From an uncultured Clostridia bacterium (lineage in GTDB: Bacteria; Bacillota; Clostridia; Oscillospirales; CAG-272): a stretch of 12,660 nt of DNA. Below are positions 7,073 through 12,239 of the stretch, in pieces. The stretch is from the NCBI GenBank assembly GCA_937892405.1, contig CALAFS010000199.1:1-12660 (forward strand), written 5' to 3'. Each line of letters opens with the position of its first letter. Position 1 is the stretch's first letter. The translations under genes were made by a program, and so were the position numbers. The notes beneath the pieces are model-generated. The model ran no database searches and had not been told where the DNA came from. It was given only the letters and a program-made list of their open reading frames with translations.

Positions 7073-7159
7073 GCCGCCGTGGCGAAATTGGCAGACGCAA
7101 CAGACTCAAAATCTGTCGGGGGCAACCTCATGTCGGTTCGAGTCCGACCGGCGGCACCA
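7073..7159 (+). tRNA. tRNA-Leu, anticodon CAA
   Basis: This is a complete class II tRNA of 87 nt. The acceptor stem GCCGCCG pairs with CGGCGGC, followed by discriminator A and an encoded CCA (7157-7159). The D stem is GCG/CGC. The anticodon stem ACAGA/TCTGT encloses the loop CTCAAAA, giving anticodon CAA (reads UUG). A 15-nt variable arm and the T arm GTCGG-TTCGAGT-CCGAC follow. The long variable arm and the anticodon both identify leucine. Confidence 0.96.
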
Positions 7160-7161
7160 GA

Positions 7162-7195
7162 AAAAAAGGCACTTGCCAAAGCAAGTGCCTTTTTT
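7162..7195 (+). terminator. Intrinsic terminator of tRNA-Leu
   Basis: A 15-bp perfect stem (7162-7176 with 7181-7195) has a CAAA loop. The A-run in the left arm faces a T-run at 7190-7195, so it could also stop transcription entering from the minus direction. It begins 2 nt after the CCA end. The first 13 nt of its arm are identical to the arm of the hairpin at 268-309. Confidence 0.88.
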
Positions 7196-7199
7196 CTTT

Positions 7200-7450
7200 G
7201 AAATCGGTAAAGACAAGAGTTTTTCTCTGTTGTCGGTATCTTTGGTGGGTGAAATGCACAGAGGAGCAGAAAAACCGTTGACAGAATCTTTCTTCGCGGC
7301 GTATGAAATGCGTTTTGCCGGTGAAAACAGCCGCCGGCATGTAAGAGAAACTGCAGCTTCGGAAGAGGAGAATTCTCCATGATTTGAAGCTCCCCCTCCC
7401 CGCGCAGAACGGCGGAAAAATGTCGGATTTGAAATTTTTTAACTTTTTTC
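7200..7450. other. Gene-free interval between tRNA-Leu and the padR promoter
   Basis: No ORF here has both a good SD and protein-like content. Open frames on the minus strand are antisense translations of the tRNA. A possible plus-strand promoter, TTGACA (7278-7283), 18 nt, TATGAA (7302-7307), would start an RNA near 7315. A 12-bp perfect palindrome, GGAGAATTCTCC, lies at 7367-7378. Nothing else is recognised. Confidence 0.5.
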
Positions 7451-7451
7451 T

Positions 7452-7489
7452 CGAAATACCTTGACAGGCGAGGTATCTCGGAGTATAAT
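7452..7489 (+). promoter_or_regulatory. Consensus promoter with dyad operator for the padR operon
   Basis: TTGACA (7461-7466), 17 nt, TATAAT (7484-7489) is perfect consensus. An inverted repeat covers it: ATACCT (7456-7461) and AGGTAT (7471-7476), 9 nt apart. Past one mismatch the arms extend as CGA (7452-7454) and TCG (7478-7480). The dyad spans the -35 box and most of the spacer, so a bound dimer would block RNA polymerase. By position the natural ligand is the PadR protein encoded directly downstream; this is inference. Confidence 0.8.
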
Positions 7490-7512
7490 ATGAATAGCAA
7501 GGAGGTAAGCGT

Positions 7513-7842
7513 ATGTCGATTACATCAGACCTGATCCGGGGAAATACCGACACCATCATTCTTTCCTGTCTGGAACGGGGAGACAGCTACGGCTATCGGA
7601 TCAATAAGACCGTGCGCGAAATCGCGGGCGGCGAGTATGAGATGAAAGAAGCGACGCTGTACACCGCTTTCAAGCGACTCGAAGAATCTGGGTCGATCAC
7701 CTCGTATTGGGGAGAGGAAAACACCGGGGCAAGGCGCCGGTACTACCGTATTACCGACAGGGGGCGCGCCGTCCTCAAAGGACTCAGACGCGACTGGGAG
7801 CTGTCGAAAAATATCATTGACAAACTGACAAAGGAGTATTAG
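7513..7842 (+). CDS. PadR family transcriptional regulator
   Basis: This 109-residue winged-helix repressor carries the PadR N-terminal pattern: LIRGNTDTIILSCLERGDSYGYRI (7-30), the EATLYTAFKRLEESGSI recognition region (46-62), and the RRRYYRITDRGRAVL wing (74-88). A short C-terminal helix (about 92-109) makes it a small-type (subfamily 2-like) PadR. Such proteins repress promoters until a ligand or stress relieves them. The ATG at 7513 has an ideal AAGGAGG SD 7 nt upstream. The stop is 2 nt before the next ATG, and that gene's SD (AAGGAG) lies inside the padR end, so the two are coupled. The dyad over its own promoter suggests autoregulation. The signal is unknown. Confidence 0.93.
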   Translation: MSITSDLIRGNTDTIILSCLERGDSYGYRINKTVREIAGGEYEMKEATLYTAFKRLEESGSITSYWGEENTGARRRYYRITDRGRAVLKGLRRDWELSKNIIDKLTKEY

Positions 7843-7844
7843 AC

Positions 7845-8489
7845 ATGGAAGAAAAAATCAAGAGTTATGTAGAAGGTGTCTTTCGCGATGTTCCGAAGAG
7901 CGAACGCGCCGAAAACATCAAAAGCGAGATTCTCCAGAACCTCACCGACAAGTACCGCGATCTGAAAAGAGAGGGACGGGACGATGAAGAAGCGTATGCG
8001 ATCGCCATCTCCTCCGGTGGCGACCTTTCCGGCATCGTTGCCGATCTGAAGGGTGAAAATGTAAAGTATTCTTATGCTTATGAGAAACAATTTGAGAAAA
8101 TGTATGACAAGCAGTACAAACGGGAAAAGAAAAAATGCGCGGCGTTCTCTTCCTGTCTGTGGCCTCTTACGGTTTGCATTTACTTTTTGATCAGCTTCCT
8201 TATCCCCGGGATCTGGGGTATATCGTGGATCATCTTTATCCTCGCGGCGGCGATCAACAATCTGTACGCTTTCTTTGTATTCAAGAGCAATCCGAGAAGA
8301 AAAAGTCAGGCATTAAAAAGCAGTGTATGGATCGGTGTCGTCGCGCTGTATCTGATTCTCAGCTTTACCACGGGACGGTGGGATATTACATGGCTGATCT
8401 TCATTCTCGGGATCGCGGTATCAAATCTTCTGCACGCCATCACGGGAAAGAACGAAGACGGCTTTGACAACGAGGAGGACGACAAATGA
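7845..8489 (+). CDS. DUF1700-like membrane protein with two repeated 2-TM units
   Basis: This 214-residue protein has a charged helical N-terminal domain (1-95) of the type that precedes DUF1700 and permease-prefix membrane regions: MEEKIKSYVEGVF, an IKSEILQNLTDKYRDL helix, and DDEEAYAIAISSGGD. Four predicted membrane segments follow, at about 99-121, 125-147, 161-176 and 181-199. The TM pairs look duplicated: IPGIWGISWIIFILAAAINNL (120-140) resembles TTGRWDITWLIFILGIAVSNL (175-195). The N-terminal domain is likely cytoplasmic. Genes of this kind sit between padR and DUF4097 genes in many Firmicutes, but the mechanism is unknown. It starts 2 nt after padR and overlaps the next gene by 4 bp (ATGA), so all three are translated from one message. 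Confidence 0.85.
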   Translation: MEEKIKSYVEGVFRDVPKSERAENIKSEILQNLTDKYRDLKREGRDDEEAYAIAISSGGDLSGIVADLKGENVKYSYAYEKQFEKMYDKQYKREKKKCAAFSSCLWPLTVCIYFLISFLIPGIWGISWIIFILAAAINNLYAFFVFKSNPRRKSQALKSSVWIGVVALYLILSFTTGRWDITWLIFILGIAVSNLLHAITGKNEDGFDNEEDDK

Positions 8490-9508
8490 GACGCACGAAA
8501 ATTATCATTTGGTCGGTCGTTTCGGTACTGATTCTCGGGCTTCTGATCGCCCTCCTCTTCCTGCCCGGGATCGGCCCCATCACCTTCCCCACCGGCGGAA
8601 TCTACCGTTATGCCAATGCTGCCGACTATACGGCAAGGGGAAAAGAATTCTCTGCCGACGATCTTCACGCCCTTGACATCGACTGGATCGACGGGGCAGT
8701 CGAGATCCTCCCGTCCGAGGACGGAAAAATCCATGTGGAAGAGTCCTCTTCCTTCTCTCTTGAAGAGGCGGAAAAACAGGTGCACACCTGCGTTTCGGAC
8801 GGAACGCTTTTCGTCCGTTATGCGGCGAGCGGAAAGCGTGCCCCTGCCCTGCGCAAGACGCTGACCGTCAGAATTCCCGAAGGTCTTTCCCTCCGTTCGG
8901 CAAGTGTCAGTGCGGTATCCGCGCCGCTGAAGCTCTCTTCCCTCTCTGCCGAAAAGGCGGTCTTCTCCACGACGAGCGGGACGATCCGCCTTGAAAACAT
9001 CCGTGCGACCACCCTTGTCGCCGACACGACGAGCGGCGGTATGACCATCTCCGGTGTGAGTACGGAAACGCTGGAGCTTGAAACCACGAGCGGCGGCATG
9101 ACGGTCTCCGATGTGAGCACCGAAACGCTGAAGCTCGACAGCACGAGCGGCGCGATGACGCTCACCGGTATTGTCACAAAAACACTGACGGCGGACAGCA
9201 CGAGTGCCTCCCTGCGCTTTGAAGGCGAGGCTGAGACCATCACGGCAGATACGACAAGCGGCAGTGTCCGCCTGACGCCCTCGACCAAGAGCCTCCGCGA
9301 GATCCGAGTGGAAAGCACCAGCGGCGATGTCACTGTTACCCTCCCCGCGGACGCGGGCTTCTCCGCTTCGCTCGACTCGATGAGCGGTCGGTTCTCCGGT
9401 GAATTCGATGCGAGACTGACCGACGGCGAATATGTCTGTGGCGACGGGAAAATCCACATCACCGTCGAGACAAACAGCGGCAATCTCAGAATCGAGAGAA
9501 AAAAATAA
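8486..9508 (+). CDS. Membrane-anchored DUF4097 beta-repeat (LiaG/YvlB-like) protein
   Basis: This 340-residue protein has an N-terminal anchor (MRRTK then a hydrophobic stretch to about residue 26) and a long extracytoplasmic part. From about residue 160 it is a DUF4097-type beta-solenoid: [TS]-T-S-G motifs begin at 162, 181, 200, 219, 238 (STSA), 256, 277 and 298, with a last variant (TNSG) at 329. The spacing is exactly 19 residues over the first five. DUF4097 proteins such as B. subtilis LiaG and YvlB occur in envelope-stress operons. Their likely place is the outer face of the membrane, but no biochemical activity is known. The start overlaps the upstream stop by 4 bp. The operon ends at the terminator at 9521-9553. 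Confidence 0.9.
   Translation: MRRTKIIIWSVVSVLILGLLIALLFLPGIGPITFPTGGIYRYANAADYTARGKEFSADDLHALDIDWIDGAVEILPSEDGKIHVEESSSFSLEEAEKQVHTCVSDGTLFVRYAASGKRAPALRKTLTVRIPEGLSLRSASVSAVSAPLKLSSLSAEKAVFSTTSGTIRLENIRATTLVADTTSGGMTISGVSTETLELETTSGGMTVSDVSTETLKLDSTSGAMTLTGIVTKTLTADSTSASLRFEGEAETITADTTSGSVRLTPSTKSLREIRVESTSGDVTVTLPADAGFSASLDSMSGRFSGEFDARLTDGEYVCGDGKIHITVETNSGNLRIERKK
8969..9262 (+). repeat. In-frame tandem 57-bp repeats inside the DUF4097 gene
   Basis: Units encoding the 19-residue beta-coil recur at about 8969, 9026, 9083, 9140 and 9197. The units at 9026 and 9083 are still clearly alike at DNA level (ACGAGCGGCGG...ATGAC..TCTCCG.TGTGAG). This points to fairly recent unit duplication and possible length variation between strains. 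Units toward the 3' end diverge in length (18 and 21 residues). Confidence 0.75.
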
Positions 9509-9520
9509 AAACGACAAAAA

Positions 9521-9562
9521 AGAGTCCCGATGCCATGAAGGCATCGGGACTCTCTGTTTTTT
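9521..9562. terminator. Bidirectional terminator between the DUF4097 and hsp20 genes
   Basis: A 14-bp perfect stem (9521-9534 with 9540-9553) has a 5-nt ATGAA loop. T-rich tracts flank it on both strands: TTTTTT at 9557-9562 for the plus strand, and an A-run at 9516-9521 that reads as T on the minus strand. It lies 12 bp after the DUF4097 stop and just past the convergent hsp20 stop, so it serves both transcripts. Confidence 0.9.
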
Positions 9563-9566
9563 CGGA

Positions 9567-9995
9567 TTACTCGATGGCAATCTTGCTGCCCGAAGAAAGC
9601 TTCTTCTGATCGACTTTCGGCACGATGACCGACAAGACGCCGGCATCATATTTTGCCTTGACTTCCTCGGGTTTCACATTTCCGACATAGAAACTACGCG
9701 AGCAGACGCCTGCGTACCGTTCCTGACGGAGAACGCGTCCTTTCTTGTCCTCTTCCTTCTTATCCAGTCCCTTCTCGGCACTGACGGTCAGATAACCGTT
9801 TTTGATATCGAGGTTGATTTCGTCCTTCTTGAAGCCGGGGAGATCGACGGCAATTTCATAACTGTCGTCCATTTCACGAATATCGGTCTTCATCAGGTTT
9901 CTTGCGTTCTTACCGTAGAGCGGATTATGCTCACCGAAAAGATCGCCTCCGAAGAAATCGTCCAACATGTTTTCACCAAAAATACTGGGTACCAT
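9567..9995 (-). CDS. Small heat-shock protein, Hsp20/alpha-crystallin family
   Basis: This 142-residue ATP-independent holdase chaperone protects unfolding proteins in the cytoplasm. The alpha-crystallin domain spans about 34-127, with KTDIREMDDSYEIAVDLPGFKKDEINLDI (36-64), FYVG...VKPEEVKA (102-114), and the hallmark YDAGVLSVIVPK (116-127). The C-terminal I-x-I oligomerisation motif is IAI (139-141). The ATG at 9993-9995 is preferred over the in-frame ATG at 10008-10010 because GGAGGG (10003-10008) lies 7 nt before it. No CIRCE element (TTAGCACTC type) is present upstream, so HrcA control is unlikely. The gene has its own promoter and a leader of about 140 nt. Confidence 0.94.
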   Translation of the reverse strand: MVPSIFGENMLDDFFGGDLFGEHNPLYGKNARNLMKTDIREMDDSYEIAVDLPGFKKDEINLDIKNGYLTVSAEKGLDKKEEDKKGRVLRQERYAGVCSRSFYVGNVKPEEVKAKYDAGVLSVIVPKVDQKKLSSGSKIAIE

Positions 9996-10140
9996 AATGA
10001 ATCCCTCCATTGATTATTCTGAATTTTCAAAAGAAACTTCAGCGGAGGCAGAACCCGTTCCGCTTCCTCCCTCCCGTCCTCTCGGACGATCGGGTCTTCA
10101 CGGAGCCTGTCCGTCATTCGCTTCCTTTTTCTTTTTTCAT
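9996..10140 (-). promoter_or_regulatory. Structured 5' leader of hsp20
   Basis: Three hairpins can form in the minus-strand leader. One is CTGAA-g-TTTC-TTTT-GAAA-a-TTCAG at 10019-10042, one is AGCGGA/TCCGCT at 10041-10064 with a 12-nt loop, and one is CGTCC-GAGA-GGACG (GNRA tetraloop) at 10075-10088. CCUCC in the leader (10044-10048) could instead pair with the GGAGG of the hsp20 SD (10004-10008). hsp20 leaders are known sites of RNA thermometers in other bacteria; this one matches neither a classic ROSE nor a fourU layout. Confidence 0.4.
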
Positions 10141-10145
10141 CTATT

Positions 10146-10173
10146 ATTATACTCCCGGGACTTGAAAAAACAA
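10146..10173 (-). promoter_or_regulatory. Promoter of hsp20
   Basis: On the minus strand TTGTTT (10168-10173), 16 nt, TATAAT (10146-10151). The -35 box directly abuts the -35 box of the divergent plus-strand promoter. Confidence 0.6.
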
Positions 10174-10190
10174 TCAGCTTATGATACAAT
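10162..10190 (+). promoter_or_regulatory. Promoter of the PucR/CdaR-type regulator
   Basis: TTGAAA (10162-10167), 17 nt, TACAAT (10185-10190). It is interlocked with the hsp20 promoter, since the two footprints overlap over most of their upstream halves. Transcription would start near 10197, giving a leader of about 50 nt. Confidence 0.7.
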
Positions 10191-10203
10191 AAATGCAGAT
10201 TCC

Positions 10204-10222
10204 CTTGTGCCGGCGGCACAAG
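10204..10222. promoter_or_regulatory. 19-bp palindrome, probable operator
   Basis: CTTGTGCCG and CGGCACAAG are exact reverse complements around a single central G. The site begins 13 bp after the -10 box, at about +7 to +25 of the regulator transcript. This is a typical place for a repressor or autoregulatory site. With a 1-nt centre it suits a DNA-binding dimer better than an RNA hairpin. Confidence 0.55.
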
Positions 10223-10246
10223 TTCATCTCTTTCGGAGGTTTTTTC

Positions 10247-11473
10247 ATGAATGAGAACCGTCCACGCGACGCGGAAGCTTTGGTGCGGGAGTTTTTTCTC
10301 TCGGACGACTCGGGGCAATTGACCCGGGACGCGGGATCTCTTCTCGCCGCGCCCCTGCTCTTAATTGACGATGCTTTCCGCGTTATCTCTTATTATCGCC
10401 CTGTCGGATTCTCCGACCCGCTCTTTGACGGTGCCGTCGCCGCCGGCGAAATCACCTATGAGGTAAGTGCCCTCATCAGCAAAAGTGCGGCACTCTCCTC
10501 GGGACATGCCGATTTTATCAAACCGGACGACAGCCCTTACCGCAGACGCTTTGCCCCGCTCATCTGCACGGGCGTCCGTCTCGGCTACCTGATCGCCGTC
10601 GATACCGATGACAGGCTCGAAGCCACCCCGGACGAGACCTTCCGGACGGTGGAGGCGGTTCTCGCAAAACAGCTGTTTATCGAAGCCTCCCGCCAAGACA
10701 AGCCCTTTGAAACGGCGGAAGACATTCTGATGCACCTTTTGGACGGCGGTTTCTCTTCTGCCGCCTATTTCCGCTTGCAGGCGGCGGAAACTTATCTTTC
10801 GGATTTTCACCCTTCGGCATTCGCGCTGATTGATCTTGCCTTTTACAAGAGCCGGTATATCGGAAAGCGCCACCTGAAAGAAGAACTGCGCGCACGCTTC
10901 CCCGCCTCTCACCCTTTCCTTTATCGCGGAGATGTTTTTCTGTTTCTCTATGACGGCAAAAGCATCGACACCTTCTCGGAACTTGCCGAAGAATTCGGTC
11001 TGCGGGTCATACTTTCCGAACCGATCCGCGATCTTTTCGATCTCTCCTTCCTTTATCCCGCAACACGCGATGCCCTTTCCATGATTTCGACCGACGATTT
11101 TCGGGGCGGGCGCGTCCTCTTTGTCAAAGACCTGCGGGTACCTCTGCTCTTAAAAAATTCGGAATCGCGCACCGATCTCATTTCCCCCGAACTTCGCCGC
11201 CTGTCCGAACATGACGAAAAGAAAGGGACACAGTATTCCGAAACGCTTTACTACTATCTGAGCTTCTGTCACTCGTTAAACAAGACCTGTGACGCACTTT
11301 TTACACATCGCAACACGATCTTATACCGCATTGACAAAATCCGCGATGAGTTCGGCGTCCCGCTCGATGATCCGTCAAAGCACACAGAGCTCCTGCTCGG
11401 CACAGCGCTTCTCCTTTTTGCACGCCTCGGCGCGGAGTTCTTTTTGCGCCCTCTGCCACCTATGAAAAACTGA
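10247..11473 (+). CDS. PucR/CdaR-type transcriptional regulator
   Basis: This 408-residue protein ends in the PucR C-terminal helix-turn-helix (HTH_30). From about residue 319, LSEHDEKKGTQYSETLYYYLSFCHSLNKTCDALFTHRNTILYRIDKIRDEFGVPL has the family's conserved TL..YL, the A..L..HRNT core (HRNT 354-357) and the YR...I..  helix. The N-terminal 180 residues (APLLLIDDAFRVISYY, then RRRFAPLICTGVRLGYLIAVD) look like a GAF/PAS-type sensing fold. The middle may be the GGDEF-like domain usual in CdaR proteins. Such regulators usually control catabolic or amino-acid genes; the ligand here is not evident. The ATG at 10247 has GGAGG 7 nt upstream; the earlier in-frame ATG (10193) lies before the palindrome and lacks an SD. 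Confidence 0.85.
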   Translation: MNENRPRDAEALVREFFLSDDSGQLTRDAGSLLAAPLLLIDDAFRVISYYRPVGFSDPLFDGAVAAGEITYEVSALISKSAALSSGHADFIKPDDSPYRRRFAPLICTGVRLGYLIAVDTDDRLEATPDETFRTVEAVLAKQLFIEASRQDKPFETAEDILMHLLDGGFSSAAYFRLQAAETYLSDFHPSAFALIDLAFYKSRYIGKRHLKEELRARFPASHPFLYRGDVFLFLYDGKSIDTFSELAEEFGLRVILSEPIRDLFDLSFLYPATRDALSMISTDDFRGGRVLFVKDLRVPLLLKNSESRTDLISPELRRLSEHDEKKGTQYSETLYYYLSFCHSLNKTCDALFTHRNTILYRIDKIRDEFGVPLDDPSKHTELLLGTALLLFARLGAEFFLRPLPPMKN

Positions 11474-11517
11474 AAGTCGCCCCATCTTTTTATCATAAAA
11501 AATTGAAGGAGATCACC

Positions 11518-12033
11518 ATGAAAGAAAACAGAAAACTCTTAAAAGAAGTCCTGAAAGATATCCGCCACGACATGACGGACAAAGAAATCCTCGATCTTTT
11601 GGCAGACAGTAAAGTCTCGGTCAGCCCTGAAAAAGAAAAAGAAAAATACACACTCGGACAAAGGGCGGCGGACAGCATCGCGAAATTCGCCGGCAGTTGG
11701 GCGTTCATTTTCTCCTTCACCGGCGTGCTTATCGTTTGGATGATTGTCAATGCAATTCTCGCGGCAAGAGCTTTTGATCCCTACCCCTTTATTCTCCTGA
11801 ATCTCGTCCTTTCCTGTGTTGCCGCCATTCAGGCACCGCTGATTATGATGAGTCAGAACCGTCAGGAAGAAAAGGATCGGCGCCGCGCCGAAAACGATTA
11901 TAAAGTCAATCTGAAAACCGAAATCATGATTGAAGATCTTTACGATAAGGTCAACGCCATTCTCGCAAAGCAATCGGCGCTCGAAAAGCAGTTACAAAAA
12001 GAGTCCGATGCCCCCGCCGAACCGAAAGAATAA
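11518..12033 (+). CDS. DUF1003 family membrane protein
   Basis: This 171-residue protein has the DUF1003 signature almost intact. TLGQRAADSIAKFAGSWAFI (45-64) leads into TM1 (about 59-81), FDPYPFILLNLVLSCVAAIQAPLIMMSQNRQ (86-116) holds TM2, and the conserved cytoplasmic DRRRAENDYKVNLKTE (120-135) follows. The C-terminus (about 136-165) is a likely coiled coil with a charged tail. The N-terminal 45 residues are charged and helical. Function is unknown for the family. The ATG at 11518 follows AAGGAG by 6 nt; an upstream in-frame TTG has no SD. It starts 44 bp after the regulator stop with no clear promoter between, so co-transcription is likely. Confidence 0.93.
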   Translation: MKENRKLLKEVLKDIRHDMTDKEILDLLADSKVSVSPEKEKEKYTLGQRAADSIAKFAGSWAFIFSFTGVLIVWMIVNAILAARAFDPYPFILLNLVLSCVAAIQAPLIMMSQNRQEEKDRRRAENDYKVNLKTEIMIEDLYDKVNAILAKQSALEKQLQKESDAPAEPKE

Positions 12034-12036
12034 AAC

Positions 12037-12084
12037 AAAAACGGACGATCTCTTGTCAACAAGGCACGGAGATCGTCCGTTTTT
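12037..12084. terminator. Bidirectional terminator after the DUF1003 gene
   Basis: A 16-bp stem (12037-12052 with 12069-12084) has a 16-nt loop that contains a small TTG/CAA stem of its own. An A-run opens the left arm and a T-run of seven (12080-12086) closes the right, so it can work in both directions. It would end the DUF1003 transcript and the incoming minus-strand oxidoreductase transcript. Confidence 0.85.
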
Positions 12085-12123
12085 TTGATGGTTTTAATTC
12101 TCTGCTTTCGGTCTGTGTGACAA

Positions 12124-12230
12124 ATTCGTCTTGAAAGGGCGCAGTCGTCGGTGCAGAATCGTCGAGCGTCACCCGCCAGCCGTACAAGGGTACGGCAAAG
12201 GGTGCGATCGGCAATTCTGCGCGACGAATC
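12124..12230. repeat. Imperfect palindromic intergenic element
   Basis: A nested inverted repeat fills the gap between convergent genes. Its core is GCCGTAC-AAGG-GTACGGC (12179-12196). Around it, ACCC (12171-12174) faces GGGT (12200-12203). Further out, CGTCG..GCAGAAT (12147-12159) faces ATTCTGC.CGACG (12214-12226), and the outer ATTCGTC (12124-12130) matches GACGAAT (12223-12229). No ORF or T-run is associated with it. It resembles a REP- or MITE-like dispersed element, but copy number cannot be judged from one window. Confidence 0.6.
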
Positions 12231-12239
12231 AGCCTTTTA

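Noticed and set aside
7042..7559. Minus-strand ORFs containing AGRTRTDMRLPPTDFESVASANFATAA and PPVGLEPT
   Set aside because: These are the well-known spurious peptides produced by translating the antisense strand of a tRNA gene, here tRNA-Leu at 7073-7159.
8306..9649. A 447-codon open frame on the minus strand, opposite the DUF4097 gene
   Set aside because: It runs through the end of the DUF1700-like gene, the DUF4097 gene, the terminator and into hsp20. Its repeats are only antisense translations of the 57-bp units.
10011..10200. Search for a CIRCE element (TTAGCACTC-N9-GAGTGCTAA) upstream of hsp20
   Set aside because: Neither half-site is present in the divergent region.
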